Notes under the pieces: generated by a model
What the model saw: only the letters and a program-made list of their open reading frames with translations
Told to the model about the DNA's origin: nothing
The model's database searches: none
DNA from: Vulcanococcus sp.
GTDB lineage: Bacteria > Cyanobacteriota > Cyanobacteriia > PCC-6307 > Cyanobiaceae
DNA: 64,000 nt
Direction of reading: 5' to 3'
NCBI GenBank assembly: GCA_019264575.1
Contig: JAHUZV010000019.1
Coordinates: 124,001 to 188,000, forward strand
Part shown: one piece after another, positions 26,141-35,197 of the stretch
Layout of the letters: each line of letters begins with the position of its first letter
Position numbering within the stretch: position 1 is the stretch's first letter
Program-made: the position numbers and the translations under genes

Positions 26141-27667
26141 TCAGCCGGCTAGTCGCTCCAGCTTCTGGTTGAGGTAAGCCACGAAGGGCTCGTGGCTGAG
26201 GGGGCGTCCGCTCACCTGCTCCACCAGTTCCGCGGCGTTCACACTGCGCCCGAGTGGATACACCCTTTGCTGCAGCCAGCGGCTGAGCTCCGCGTCGTTG
26301 CCGGCTTCGAGGATCGCCTCGATCGGCCCGAGCTCGGCCTCGATCGTTTCGCTCAATTGCGCACTGATCAGATGGCCCAGGGCATAGGAGGGGAAGTAGC
26401 CGAACAGGCCTTCGCTCCAGTGCACGTCTTGCAGGCAGCCCTCGGCGTCGTTGCTGGGTGTCACGCCGAGTAGCTCCTGCATGCCGCGGTTCCAGGCTCC
26501 GGGCAGCTCCGCTACGGACATGCCGCCTTCCACCAGCGCCAGCTCGAGCTCGTAGCGGAGCAGCACGTGCAGCCCGTAGCTCACCTCATCGGCTTCCACG
26601 CGGGTGAGGCCAGCGCGGATCGGGTTGAGATCGCGCCAGAAGGCCTGGGCATCGCCCCACACATCACTCCCGAGGGCGGCAACGAAGCGGGGATACCAGC
26701 GCTTGGCCAGCGCAGCACTGCGCCCGAGGCGGTTTTCGTAGAACAAGCTCTGGCTTTCATGCACCGCCATCGAGGTGGCTTCCCCCAGGGGCCAGGGGAA
26801 CCAGTGATCACCCCGGCGCGGCAGCCCCTGTTCGTAGAGGCTGTGGCCCCATTCATGGGCGGTGGCCAAAAAGGCTGAGAAGGGTTGCCCTGGCACCACC
26901 CTGGTTGTGATGCGGAAGTCGTTGGGGCCGAGGGTGCTGGAGAAGGGGTGGGGGGATCGAGCTCGGCTGCAGCGCTCGTTGCTGTAACCCCACTCCTCCA
27001 GCAGGGCGTTGCAGAGCTGCTCTTGGGCGTCATCGCTGAGATCCCAGCTGGAGGAGGTGCCGCAGGGGATCGTTTGGGCCTGCTCCAGCAACGGCGGCAG
27101 GGCCTGCCGCAATGGCAGCAACCACTGACTCAGCTGCGCTTTGCTGATGTCGGGTTCAAACGGTTGGGCCAGGATTTCCCAGGGGCTGCGCTCGCCGCCG
27201 GCGGCAGCTCGCTCCACCGGCGCGAGCTGCTGGGCCTGCTCCAAGCGCAGCTTGATCAGCTGCTCGAGGGCTGGCGCAAACGTGCTGAAGCTGTTAGTGC
27301 GCTTCGCCTCCTGCCAAAGGGCGTACCCCTGCGCCTGGGCTTGGGCCAGCTGCCCCACCAGGGCTGGGTCGAGCCGCGATTCACGCTCGAATTGCTGACG
27401 CAGCAGTTGCAGATTGCGCACTTGCTGGGGTGGAGCATCTGTTGGCAGCTCCTGTTCGGCCGCCGCCAGCAGCTCCGCATAGGCCGGGGAGGTCTGCCGT
27501 TCATGCAGCTGCAGCGCCAGCAGAGCCAGTTGTTCGCCGCGCCAGCCCGCTGAGGCGGAGGGCATGGCGGTGTTCTGGTCGTAATAGAGCGTGCTTTGGA
27601 TTCCCCCCAACAGCTGGGTGGTGTGCAGGTGATCGCGCAGCTGTGAGTAGGCCTGTCCTGCAGCCAC
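26141..27667 (-). CDS. M32-family metallocarboxypeptidase
   Basis: 508 residues, the usual length for thermostable carboxypeptidase 1 (Taq)-type enzymes, which release C-terminal amino acids in the cytosol. The zinc motif HEWGHSLYEQG starts at His271, with the third-ligand region HESQSLFYENRLGRS downstream. Other family segments are YDQNTAMPSAS at the N-terminus, DFRITTRVVPG before the zinc motif, and the C-terminal FGYFPSYALGHLISAQL. ATG 27667 is followed by AAGQAYSQLRDHL, a normal start. It is encoded on the same strand as the downstream ppa gene 44 bp away. Confidence 0.93.
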   Translation of the reverse strand: MAAGQAYSQLRDHLHTTQLLGGIQSTLYYDQNTAMPSASAGWRGEQLALLALQLHERQTSPAYAELLAAAEQELPTDAPPQQVRNLQLLRQQFERESRLDPALVGQLAQAQAQGYALWQEAKRTNSFSTFAPALEQLIKLRLEQAQQLAPVERAAAGGERSPWEILAQPFEPDISKAQLSQWLLPLRQALPPLLEQAQTIPCGTSSSWDLSDDAQEQLCNALLEEWGYSNERCSRARSPHPFSSTLGPNDFRITTRVVPGQPFSAFLATAHEWGHSLYEQGLPRRGDHWFPWPLGEATSMAVHESQSLFYENRLGRSAALAKRWYPRFVAALGSDVWGDAQAFWRDLNPIRAGLTRVEADEVSYGLHVLLRYELELALVEGGMSVAELPGAWNRGMQELLGVTPSNDAEGCLQDVHWSEGLFGYFPSYALGHLISAQLSETIEAELGPIEAILEAGNDAELSRWLQQRVYPLGRSVNAAELVEQVSGRPLSHEPFVAYLNQKLERLAG

Positions 27668-27709
27668 GGTGGTGGGTTGTTGTGTGGGCGGACCCTAAGG
27701 CGTTTGCTC

Positions 27710-28123
27710 TCAGTGCCAGTGGAGCTGCATCGGCACCGATCCCTCCAGGCTCAGCTTCACGGGGCAGTTCTCCCCTGTTTTCTGCAGGACCGTGCGCGCC
27801 TTGGCATCGAGATGGGCCGGCAGTTCGATCCACACCTCCAGCAGCGCCAGACGCCGGGGTGGTTCCTGGGTCATCGATTTCTCCACCCGGGCAGAGCAGC
27901 CGCTCAGGTCCCAGCCGTGGCGTTCGGCCACGATTCCCATGATCGTGAGAATGCAGGTGCTCAGGGCCGTGGCCACCAGATCGGTGGGTGAGAAGCGCTC
28001 GCCTTTGCCCTGGTTGTCGGTGGGGGCATCGGTTTCCAGCTGCGTGCCGGAGGGCCCATGGCTGCTCTGGCAGCGCAGTTGGCCTTCGTAGCGGCTGTTG
28101 ATGAGCGTCACGGCCTCTGGCAT
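27710..28123 (-). CDS. OsmC/Ohr-family protein
   Basis: 137 residues from ATG 28123. The family's two redox cysteines are present: one in ALSTCILTIMGIVAERHGWD and one in TGENCPVKLSLEG near the C-terminus. The N-terminal part (YEGQLRCQSSHGPSGTQLETDA) and SPTDLVATALSTC match the YhfA-like branch of OsmC proteins, thiol-dependent peroxidases or related stress proteins. Substrate unknown. A longer in-frame extension upstream overlaps the divergent DUF2721 gene and is unlikely to be coding. Confidence 0.88.
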   Translation of the reverse strand: MPEAVTLINSRYEGQLRCQSSHGPSGTQLETDAPTDNQGKGERFSPTDLVATALSTCILTIMGIVAERHGWDLSGCSARVEKSMTQEPPRRLALLEVWIELPAHLDAKARTVLQKTGENCPVKLSLEGSVPMQLHWH

Positions 28124-28159
28124 CACTGCTGGCAGCTTGGCAGTTTCAGCCGGTGTCGC

Positions 28160-28627
28160 TTGAGTGAGGCTCTGGTGCCCTCCGTTGCCTTGGCGTTGCT
28201 TGCTGCGATCTCCACCCCCTCTGCCGGTTCGCCCGTGCTGGGGTTGGCCAAGGCGATCCATCTCTCCGTGGCTCCGGTGTTTTTGCTCACCGCGATTGCC
28301 GGCGTGCTGGGGGTGATCAGCAACCGGCTAGCGCGTGTGCTTGATCGGGCCCGCGACACCAGCGCTCAGGCCAGCGACAGCCAGGAACTGCTCCTGCTGC
28401 GCCGGCGCATGGGGTTGATCTCGCTGGCGATTGAAACAGTCACCGTGACCGGCTTGTTGGTGTCGGCCGTGGTTGCGGTGACCTTCATCAGTGCCATCGC
28501 CGCGATCGATCTGGCGGCGATTGTGGTGCCGATGTTCGTTACAGCGATGCTCGCGTTGATGTTCGGCTTGGTGTTGCTGCTGCTAGATACGCGCGTGGCT
28601 TCACGGATGATCCGGCGGCGCTTCTGA
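28160..28627 (+). CDS. DUF2721 membrane protein
   Basis: About 155 residues. Three hydrophobic helices are visible. The first holds the family signature (IHLSVAPVFLLTAIAGVLGV, then SNRLARVLDRARD), and the other two lie in ISLAIETVTVTGLLVSAVVA and DLAAIVVPMFVTAMLALMFG, with a basic C-terminus (RVASRMIRRRF). The function of DUF2721 is unknown. The start is uncertain: TTG 28160 and GTG 28175 are the candidates, as no ATG is near. The 5' end is close to the divergent OsmC gene; the 3' end overlaps the convergent DCC gene by 27 bp. Confidence 0.82.
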   Translation: MSEALVPSVALALLAAISTPSAGSPVLGLAKAIHLSVAPVFLLTAIAGVLGVISNRLARVLDRARDTSAQASDSQELLLLRRRMGLISLAIETVTVTGLLVSAVVAVTFISAIAAIDLAAIVVPMFVTAMLALMFGLVLLLLDTRVASRMIRRRF

Positions 28628-29035
28628 TCGGCAGCGGCAGAGCTGATCGAGACCGGGCCGGCGGGTGAGCGGCAATCGCCAGCGGGCCCAGAGGCCATAC
28701 AAGCCATCGGCAAGCTGCTTCAGGCCTGGCCAGCCGCTCGGGGCATAGAGCCAACCCAAACCGATCAATTGATAGGCAGCCCGGAACACCTCTACATCGC
28801 GCAGCACCGTGCCATCAGCGCGCAGCGCATGGATCCGGCCCATCGCTTCGCGGTAGCTGATCCCTCCGTGTAGGGCTGGGTTGTAATCGGCGGCATCGAT
28901 ATCCACAAAGGTCAGCCGCTCGGCGCCGGGATGCAAGCGCTGATCTCTCCCGCGCAGGAAGGTCACCTCCCGCAGGCAGAGCGGGCAGCCACCGTCATAG
29001 AGGAGGGTGAGTTGGGGGCGTGGGGCTTGGCTCAT
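28601..29035 (-). CDS. DCC-family (DUF393) thiol-disulfide oxidoreductase
   Basis: 144 residues. The N-terminal LTLLYDGGCPLCLREVTFLR contains the DGxCxxC motif that gives the DCC family its name; the thioredoxin-like fold continues through LTFVDIDAADYNPA. Downstream, ALRADGTVLRDVEVFRAAY and YQLIGLGWLYAPSGWP match the usual second half. Such proteins are predicted redox enzymes without a defined substrate. The 3' end overlaps the convergent DUF2721 gene by 27 bp. ATG 29035 is the first start. Confidence 0.9.
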   Translation of the reverse strand: MSQAPRPQLTLLYDGGCPLCLREVTFLRGRDQRLHPGAERLTFVDIDAADYNPALHGGISYREAMGRIHALRADGTVLRDVEVFRAAYQLIGLGWLYAPSGWPGLKQLADGLYGLWARWRLPLTRRPGLDQLCRCRSEAPPDHP

Positions 29036-29133
29036 GGCTTGCAGGAGGAAAGCCTGGGGTGTTGGACCATCCTGAAGACCCTGCGCTCAGGGTGCGGCTT
29101 CCTGGTTGGGCGCGCTGTGGTTGCTAGCTATGG

Positions 29134-29604
29134 ATGCAACGAGCTGTGGCTGTTGTGCGGCAAGTTCTCGACCAACTGCAGTTCTCCACCCGAGGCCCGG
29201 GGTTCACGCGCCTGAACGAAGACCTCAACCGCTGGATTGCCGGCACGGGCATCAGCCTGGGCGTGCTTTACCTCACCTGCCTCCACACCAGCGCCAGCCT
29301 CACCATCAACGAGAACGCCGACCCACGGGTGCTGAAGGATCTGCAGGCCTGGATGGATGCCGTGGTTCCGCAGGATGGCCGAGGCCCTCTCGATGGACGC
29401 GGCCAGCGCAGCCGTTATCTGCACGACGACGAGGGCGATGACGACATGCCAGCCCACATCCGCACTGCTCTGACGGCGCAGACGATGACGCTCAGCGTGG
29501 AGAAGGGGCGTTTGGTGCTTGGCACTTGGCAGGCGGTGTATCTGTGGGAGCACCGGGCGATCCCCCATCAGCGCCGGCTCAGCCTTCATCTGATCGGCGA
29601 GTAA
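29134..29604 (+). CDS. YjbQ/UPF0047 family protein
   Basis: 156 residues of a widespread family described as having secondary thiamine-phosphate synthase activity in E. coli. The signature is clear: TGISLGVLYLTCLHTSASLT followed by INENADPRVLKDL. Downstream, DDDMPAHIRTALTAQTMTLS and the C-terminal GTWQAVYLWEHR complete the pattern of conserved His, Asn and Glu residues at the trimer interface. ATG 29134 is used. It begins a likely short operon with a cupin protein (8 bp later), a pterin dehydratase and a GAP-family membrane protein. Confidence 0.93.
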   Translation: MQRAVAVVRQVLDQLQFSTRGPGFTRLNEDLNRWIAGTGISLGVLYLTCLHTSASLTINENADPRVLKDLQAWMDAVVPQDGRGPLDGRGQRSRYLHDDEGDDDMPAHIRTALTAQTMTLSVEKGRLVLGTWQAVYLWEHRAIPHQRRLSLHLIGE

Positions 29605-29612
29605 CACCAGCC

Positions 29613-29891
29613 ATGTCCAGCCTCATCAGCGTCGTTCACAACCCATCAGCTGACCAGCTCCAGCAACTTGGAGTGGCGGATTGGCCCATCTGGAGCTGCG
29701 GGGTGAGCACGTTCCCGTGGACCTACGACGAGCAGGAAACCTGCTTGCTGCTTGAGGGCGATGTGACCGTGACACCCGATGGCGGGGAGCCTGTGCGCTT
29801 CGGGGCTGGTGATCTGGTCACGTTCGCTGCTGGCCTGAGCTGCAGCTGGGATGTGCACGCCGCGGTGCGCAAGCACTACCGCTTCGGTTGA
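29613..29891 (+). CDS. Small cupin-domain protein
   Basis: 92 residues forming a single cupin barrel like the EutQ/DUF861 group. The two cupin stretches are STFPWTYDEQETCLLLEGDV and GAGDLVTFAAGLSCSWDVHA. The usual metal-binding His of motif 1 is not obvious (an acidic DEQE occupies the site), so metal binding is doubtful. Substrate unknown. ATG 29613 is 8 bp after yjbQ; the pterin dehydratase gene follows after 30 bp. An in-frame upstream extension would overlap yjbQ and carries no cupin sequence. Confidence 0.85.
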   Translation: MSSLISVVHNPSADQLQQLGVADWPIWSCGVSTFPWTYDEQETCLLLEGDVTVTPDGGEPVRFGAGDLVTFAAGLSCSWDVHAAVRKHYRFG

Positions 29892-29921
29892 GCCAGGCTG
29901 GTCGCAGCTGAGCGCAGGCTG

Positions 29922-30209
29922 ATGGCCGCCGTTCCCCTCACTGCCGATCAGATCGCAGCCTTGCCCCAAAACCTCCCGAACTGGACCCTGGTGGGCGGGA
30001 AGCTGCGGCGTGAGCTGCGCTTTGGCGACTTTGTGGAGGCATTCGGCTTCATGGCCCAGGTTGCTCTGATCGCCGAAGCGATGGGGCACCATCCGGAGTG
30101 GAGCAACGTGTGGAACCGGGTGACAATCGAGCTCACCACCCACGACACAGGCGGCCTCTCTGATCTCGACCTGCAACTGGCGCAGCGGATCAATGCCCTG
30201 GCCGGCTGA
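29922..30209 (+). CDS. Pterin-4a-carbinolamine dehydratase
   Basis: 95 residues of the PCD/DCoH/PhhB family, which recycles the pterin cofactor of aromatic hydroxylases. The signature [20 protein letters not shown] contains the paired His residues, the Pro-Glu-Trp and the downstream Thr-His-Asp ([12 protein letters not shown]). Picocyanobacteria generally lack phenylalanine hydroxylase, so the family may serve another pterin-linked role here. It overlaps the start of the next gene by 17 bp, and the cupin gene precedes it. Confidence 0.93.
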   Translation: MAAVPLTADQIAALPQNLPNWTLVGGKLRRELRFGDFVEAFGFMAQVALIAEAMGHHPEWSNVWNRVTIELTTHDTGGLSDLDLQLAQRINALAG

Positions 30210-30852
30210 GCTTCCTCTCCTCACGCGCGTGCTGCCCCTGGCGATCGGTGCCGCGGTGAGTCCGGTGGTGTTGGTGGTTCAGCTGCTCAACCTCTCCAGT
30301 CCGCGGCGGGCCCTGGCGCGCAGCGGCGCCTTTTTGCTCGGCTGCACGCTGGTGGTGTTGCTCTGGCTGCTGTGTGCGGGCTGGATTGCCAGCCTGCTGC
30401 CGCTTGCTCAACGGGGTCCCGATCCGATCGCGGCCGCTTTCGATGCGATGTTCGCCCTGGTGTTGTCAGCGCTGGGGCAGCGCATTCTTCAACAGCCGCG
30501 TCCAGTTGAGCCCCGCCCAGCCCCGGCTGGGGTGATGGCACCGGCGCTCAGCGGCCTGGCCCTGATGGGCTGCAATCTCTCGTCTTTGGTGCTGTTTTTA
30601 CCGGCGGTGCAAGACATCACCCGCGCTCCCCTGGTGGGACCTGCCTGGTGGGCAGCTGCTCTGCTGTTGGTGCTGGTCACCTTGCTGCCGGCCTGGCTTC
30701 CTCCCCTGCTCGTGCTTGTGCTGGGTGCGCGCGGGCGCGCGGTGTTGGCGCGCTTGTCGTCTTGGGTGGTGCCGCGGCAGCGGGGGATCAATGCCTCCGT
30801 TTGTTTTGTGCTCGCATTGGTGCTAGCGCTCAGAGCTCTAGCGCGGGTTTGA
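30193..30852 (+). CDS. GAP-family (Sap-like) integral membrane protein
   Basis: 219 residues with about six hydrophobic helices. The N-terminal [20 protein letters not shown], followed by [19 protein letters not shown], is the pattern of the GAP/LysE-like families: a helix, a basic loop with Ser-Pro-Arg-Arg, and a second helix. The C-terminal [20 protein letters not shown] is another amphipathic-basic element. LysE-like proteins export small solutes, whereas GAP proteins are known from mycobacterial glycopeptidolipid transport. The substrate here is open. The start at ATG 30193 overlaps the dehydratase by 17 bp. Confidence 0.8.
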   Translation: MPWPAELPLLTRVLPLAIGAAVSPVVLVVQLLNLSSPRRALARSGAFLLGCTLVVLLWLLCAGWIASLLPLAQRGPDPIAAAFDAMFALVLSALGQRILQQPRPVEPRPAPAGVMAPALSGLALMGCNLSSLVLFLPAVQDITRAPLVGPAWWAAALLLVLVTLLPAWLPPLLVLVLGARGRAVLARLSSWVVPRQRGINASVCFVLALVLALRALARV

Positions 30853-30888
30853 TCCACGGGGCGGGATCGTTGCGGTTGTTGTAGGGCG

Positions 30889-33519
30889 CTACACCAGCAC
30901 CGGCAACTTGCTGGGATCGATCTGTTGGAAACGCAGCTGCTTGTGGTCGGCTGTGGTCTCCACATCCACGGCCACGGTGTGGCCTCCGGTGAACTGGCCG
31001 CCGAGGATTCCCTTGGCGATCGGTGTTTCCAACTCACGCTGGATGGCGCGCTTGAGCGGGCGGGCGCCATACACCGGGTCGTAGCCAACACCGGCCAGCC
31101 AATCGAGGGCATCGGCATTGAGCTGCAGGCCCAGTTTCTTGTCTTCCAGGCGCTTGGCCAGGCGTTGCACCTGTAGGTCCACGATCTGCCGCAGTTCCTC
31201 CTGTTTGAGGCTGTGGAAGATGATCGTTTCATCCAGGCGATTGAGGAATTCGGGCCTGAAGTGGCCGCGCAGGGCGTCATTCACCCGCGCTTCCATCTCG
31301 CTGTGCCGCGCTGGATCGCCAGCGAGATCGAGGATCGACTGGCTGCCGATGTTGCTGGTGAGGATCAGCACCGTGTTGGTGAAATCCACCGTGCGCCCCT
31401 GTCCATCGGTGACGCGGCCGTCATCGAGGATCTGCAGCATCACGTTGAACACATCGGGGTGGGCTTTTTCCACCTCGTCGAACAGGATCACGGCATAGGG
31501 CCGGCGCCGCACGGCTTCGGTGAGCTGGCCGCCCTCCTCGTAGCCCACGTAGCCCGGAGGCGCTCCGATCAAACGGCTCACGGCGTGCTTCTCCATGTAC
31601 TCCGACATGTCGATGCGCACCATCGCCTCTTCGCTGTCGAACAGCTGGGAGGCGAGGGCCTTCGAGAGCTCGGTTTTGCCCACACCGGTGGGGCCGAGGA
31701 AGAGAAAGCTGGCGATCGGGCGGTTGGGATCGCTCAGCCCGGCGCGGGAGCGCTGGATTGCATCGGCCACGGCCGTCACGGCCTGGGCCTGGCCGATCAC
31801 ACGGGTGTGCAGCTCATCTTCCAGATGCAGCAGTTTCTGCATCTCGCTCTGCACCAGCTTGGCCACCGGGATGCCGGTCCACTTGGCGATCACCTCGGCG
31901 ATGTCGTCTTCGGTCACCTCCTCACGCAGCAGGGATTTGTCGCCGCCGCCGGCGCTGAGCTCCTCTTCTTTGGCAGCGAGCTTCTTGTGCAGGCCTGCGA
32001 GGGTGCCGTATTCCAGCTCGGCCGCCTTGTTGAGGTCGTAGCTGCGTTTGGCCTGCTCGATCTGCAGCTGCACCTGCTCGATCTCTTCTTTGATGGAGCC
32101 GAGCTCATCGATCGAGCCCTTTTCCTTCTGCCACTGGGCGTTGAGGGTGCTCTGCTGTTCGCTCAGATCCGCGAGCTCCTTTTCCAGCCGCTCGAGCCGG
32201 TCTTTGCTGGCGGCATCGGATTCGCGGCCAAGGGAGAGCTTCTCCATCTCCAGCTGCAGGATGCGGCGATCGAGTTCGTCGATCTGCTCCGGCTTGGAGG
32301 TGATCTCCATCTTCAGGCGGGCGGCCGATTCATCCACCAGATCGATCGCCTTGTCTGGCAGGAAGCGATCGGCGATGTAACGGCTGCTGAGCACAGCGGC
32401 GGCCACCAGGGCGTTGTCAGCGATGCGCACGCCGTGGTGCACCTCGTAGCGCTCCTTCAGGCCGCGCAGGATCGAGATGGTGTCTTCCACCGTGGGTTGA
32501 TCCACGAACACCTGCTGGAAGCGGCGCTCCAGGGCTGGATCTTTTTCGATGTGTTGGCGGTGCTCATCGAGGGTGGTGGCGCCGATGCAGCGCAGTTCGC
32601 CGCGGGCGAGCATCGGTTTGAGCAGGTTGCTGGCATCCATGGCGCCGCCGGTGGCACCGGCACCCACCACGGTGTGGATCTCATCGATGAACAGCACGAT
32701 CTGCCCTTCGGAGGCGGTCACCTCCTTGAGCACGGCCTTGAGCCGTTCCTCGAATTCGCCGCGGTATTTGGCACCGGCGATCAGGGCGCCCATGTCGAGG
32801 GCGATGAGCTGACGGTTCTGCAACGCCTGCGGCACATCGCCATTCACGATGCGCTGGGCGAGGCCCTCCACGATCGCGGTCTTACCCACGCCGGGTTCAC
32901 CGATCAGCACCGGGTTGTTCTTGGTGCGGCGGCTGAGGATCTGGATCGTGCGGCGGATTTCCTCGTCGCGGCCGATCACCGGATCGAGCTTGCCGTCACG
33001 GGCGGCCTGGGTGAGGTCGCGCCCGTACTTCTCAAGGGATTCGTAGGTGCCTTCGGGGTTCTGGTCGGTCACGGTCTGGGATCCACGGATCGCCTGCACG
33101 GCGTCTTTGAGCTTGGCGGCATCGGTGCCCGCCTGCGACAGCAGCTGCTTGCCGCAGCGATCATCAATGGCGAGGGCCAACAGCAGGTGCTCGATGGCGA
33201 TGTAGTTGTCGCCGAACGAGCTCTTGAGCTGATCGGCTTGATCGAGAACGCTGTTGAGCCCCTTGCCCAGATACACGTTGTCGGGTGGGGCGCTCAGGCT
33301 GGGCTGGCTGGCGATATGGGCCTCCATGCGCTGGCTGAGGGTGCCTACATCCACCCCGGCTTTTTCAAGGATCCGCCCGGCCAGTCCCTGCTGGCTCAGC
33401 AGTGCGGCAAGCAAATGCTCGCTCTCCATCTGCTGCTGGCGGCGCTGCTGGGCCAGTTGCTGGGCGGCGACAACGGCGCCCCAGGCTTTTTCGGTGAACA
33501 GCTCGGCAGTTGGGTGCAT
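30889..33519 (-). CDS. clpB: ATP-dependent disaggregase ClpB
   Basis: Hsp100 chaperone that threads aggregated proteins through its central pore together with DnaK. The 876 residues have the usual order: Clp-N domain (1-150), first AAA+ domain with Walker [14 protein letters not shown], a coiled-coil M domain (about 410-530, with [17 protein letters not shown]), second AAA+ domain with Walker [15 protein letters not shown], and the C-terminal small domain. Both Walker B boxes (VLFIDEIHT and [10 protein letters not shown]) are intact. A strong Shine-Dalgarno (GGGAGG) precedes ATG 33519. An 11-bp hairpin sits about 60 nt upstream of the start. Confidence 0.97.
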   Translation of the reverse strand: MHPTAELFTEKAWGAVVAAQQLAQQRRQQQMESEHLLAALLSQQGLAGRILEKAGVDVGTLSQRMEAHIASQPSLSAPPDNVYLGKGLNSVLDQADQLKSSFGDNYIAIEHLLLALAIDDRCGKQLLSQAGTDAAKLKDAVQAIRGSQTVTDQNPEGTYESLEKYGRDLTQAARDGKLDPVIGRDEEIRRTIQILSRRTKNNPVLIGEPGVGKTAIVEGLAQRIVNGDVPQALQNRQLIALDMGALIAGAKYRGEFEERLKAVLKEVTASEGQIVLFIDEIHTVVGAGATGGAMDASNLLKPMLARGELRCIGATTLDEHRQHIEKDPALERRFQQVFVDQPTVEDTISILRGLKERYEVHHGVRIADNALVAAAVLSSRYIADRFLPDKAIDLVDESAARLKMEITSKPEQIDELDRRILQLEMEKLSLGRESDAASKDRLERLEKELADLSEQQSTLNAQWQKEKGSIDELGSIKEEIEQVQLQIEQAKRSYDLNKAAELEYGTLAGLHKKLAAKEEELSAGGGDKSLLREEVTEDDIAEVIAKWTGIPVAKLVQSEMQKLLHLEDELHTRVIGQAQAVTAVADAIQRSRAGLSDPNRPIASFLFLGPTGVGKTELSKALASQLFDSEEAMVRIDMSEYMEKHAVSRLIGAPPGYVGYEEGGQLTEAVRRRPYAVILFDEVEKAHPDVFNVMLQILDDGRVTDGQGRTVDFTNTVLILTSNIGSQSILDLAGDPARHSEMEARVNDALRGHFRPEFLNRLDETIIFHSLKQEELRQIVDLQVQRLAKRLEDKKLGLQLNADALDWLAGVGYDPVYGARPLKRAIQRELETPIAKGILGGQFTGGHTVAVDVETTADHKQLRFQQIDPSKLPVLV

Positions 33520-33580
33520 GAAGACCTCCCTCTCTGGGTGGGTTGTCAGAACCGTATGGCCGTGATTCGACGCCGGAGGA

Positions 33581-33614
33581 GAGGAGAACCGAATCGCTTC
33601 AGGCGGTCCTCCTC
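33581..33614 (-). promoter_or_regulatory. Inverted repeat upstream of clpB
   Basis: Arms GAGGAGAACCG (33581-33591) and CGGTCCTCCTC (33604-33614) flank a 12-nt loop. In a minus-strand transcript the single mismatch becomes a G-U pair, giving an 11-bp stem about 60 nt before the clpB start; in a plus-strand transcript it would be an A-C mismatch. No T-tract follows, so it is not a standard terminator. Confidence 0.5.
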
Positions 33615-33654
33615 CCTGCGGTTGTGCAGACCGGCACGCGCCGCCGGTTAACCG

Positions 33655-34017
33655 TCAGCGCGGTGTGCCGTTGTAGCCCACGTTGGTGATGCTGCGGCCA
33701 TCCGGCGACACCGTGACTTCTGTTTCAGTGGTGGGAGCCATGCCCTCTTGCTGCCAGCCAGGAGCTCCGCCCATGAAGCGGAAGGTATAGCCCGGGTTGT
33801 TGCTCTGGATCAGGCAGGAACCGCCGCCATTGCCGGTGTTGAACATGCAGTCGGCCGGCCTGTAAACCGAGAGTCCGCCGTTGTTGTTGATTGCCCAGTT
33901 TCGGGCCAGGTTTACCGCCCGCACGTTGGAATCACTCACCTGGGCCACGGCGGCGCCAGCGCAGAGCGCTGTTGCGGCCGCTCCGATCAGTGAGAAGCGA
34001 AGAGTTTTGAGTGCCAT
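33655..34017 (-). CDS. Small secreted protein of unknown function
   Basis: 120 residues from ATG 34017, no family recognised. A classical signal peptide (LRFSLIGAAATALCAGAAVA, then AQ as cleavage site) is followed by a mature domain of about 95 residues with two Cys (ADCMFN and GGGSCLIQ), which could form one disulfide. It is Gly/Asn-rich (NNNGGLSVYRP, NTGNGGG) but not repetitive. It is divergent from the first glycine-rich paralogue gene (114 bp apart) and is upstream of clpB on the same strand. Confidence 0.78.
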   Translation of the reverse strand: MALKTLRFSLIGAAATALCAGAAVAQVSDSNVRAVNLARNWAINNNGGLSVYRPADCMFNTGNGGGSCLIQSNNPGYTFRFMGGAPGWQQEGMAPTTETEVTVSPDGRSITNVGYNGTPR

Positions 34018-34131
34018 GACGCACGAGTCACACCAATCCAGTGTGGCGATCTGCTGCAGGTTGTGCAGCGTGGATAACGCAGCCCGTAACTGAACTGCTA
34101 TCACATTGGTATTGCTCAGCCTGCATCCTTA

Positions 34132-35112
34132 ATGGGTTCTGCATCGATTCGCCGGCGTTATGTAAGCGCTTTTGCCTCAGCGTTGTTGTTGGCTCTGCTT
34201 GTGCCGGCGGCCGGTGTCGCCCGCGATGGCGGTGGCGGCCATGGCGGTGGCTTTCACGGTGGGGGTGGCGGCGGTGGCTTTCGCGGCGGCGGCGGAGGTG
34301 GTGGCGGTTTTCGTGAGGGCGGTGGCCGTGGTGGTGATGGCTATCGCGCCGGCGGTGGCTATCACCACGACTACGGCGGTGGTGCCCGCACACCTGCCCT
34401 GAACCACAACATCAGCCGCGACGACTACAACCGCGCCACCAATGGCGGGCGGGATCGCTTCGATGCCAACCGTCTGGGCTGGGGAAACCGCAACTGGAAC
34501 GAGGGTGACTGGCGCGGCAATAACTGGCGCGGCGACCAGTGGGGGTACAACAACTGGGATAACCGTTGGAATGGCGGTTGGAATAACAATTGGAACAATG
34601 GTGGCTTCTGGGGTGATCGCCCCTGGAGCTACGGCTGGTACAACTGGTCGCCCGACACCTGGGGTTGGTGGGGCGGTAACGCCGAAGCCTGGGGGCTGGC
34701 GGGGTTGGCGGCCGGTGATGTGATCACCGATCTGGTGAATGACGCCAGTGATCAGCAGTCGCCGGTGATCGAAGTGCCCGATAGCAACTATCAGCTCAAT
34801 TACGGCACGGTTGATGCCGTGGGCAACAGCGGTGCCAACTTCAGCTACTCAGTGGCCAGCAGCCCGCCAGTGCAGGGTGGGGCCAACTGTCAGGAGGGGT
34901 TGCTCGATGGCCAGGTGCCCTCGACGGCCGCCCAGGCTCAGCTGCTGAATGCCGCGTGCCAGGTGGCCTATGGCCCCGATCCACAGGGCAGTCCCTTGCC
35001 GCGGCTGTGGTCTCCCTCGCCTGCCGTACGCGAGTGGTTGGTGCTCCTGTTGGGCGGTGGCATCGGCTTCGGTGGCTACGCGCTGTTCAAGCGCGCTCAG
35101 AAAACCACTTGA
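34132..35112 (+). CDS. Secreted glycine/asparagine/tryptophan-rich protein with C-terminal membrane anchor (paralogue A)
   Basis: 326 residues, no named family recognised. Layout: signal peptide (SAFASALLLALLVPAAGVA); a Gly tract with repeated GGGFHGGG- and GGGGFREGGG-type units (about 35-90); an Asn/Trp/Gly-rich region (NRNWNEGDW, YNNWDNRWNGGWNNNWNNGG, YNWSPDTWGWW; about 115-180); a conserved domain of about 105 residues (178-282) beginning WWGGNAEAWGLAGLAAGD, with two Cys (GANCQEG and AACQVAYG); and a C-terminal hydrophobic helix plus basic tail (GGGIGFGGYALFKRAQKTT). The last element looks like a cell-surface sorting or anchoring tail. Paralogue B follows 85 bp downstream. Confidence 0.82.
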   Translation: MGSASIRRRYVSAFASALLLALLVPAAGVARDGGGGHGGGFHGGGGGGGFRGGGGGGGGFREGGGRGGDGYRAGGGYHHDYGGGARTPALNHNISRDDYNRATNGGRDRFDANRLGWGNRNWNEGDWRGNNWRGDQWGYNNWDNRWNGGWNNNWNNGGFWGDRPWSYGWYNWSPDTWGWWGGNAEAWGLAGLAAGDVITDLVNDASDQQSPVIEVPDSNYQLNYGTVDAVGNSGANFSYSVASSPPVQGGANCQEGLLDGQVPSTAAQAQLLNAACQVAYGPDPQGSPLPRLWSPSPAVREWLVLLLGGGIGFGGYALFKRAQKTT

Positions 35113-35197
35113 TGGTTGTGTGACAGTCCGCTGCACAACGGCAGCCTGGATGGTCACGATTAGGGGGTTGTTGGGCTGGTTTGGCCAGCTTCGTTTG

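Noticed and set aside
31213..33651. 812-residue open frame antisense to clpB
   Set aside because: It is the complement of the clpB gene in a high-GC genome, where stop codons are scarce in the opposite frame. Its translation is His/Gly-rich without domains, while clpB has full motif support.
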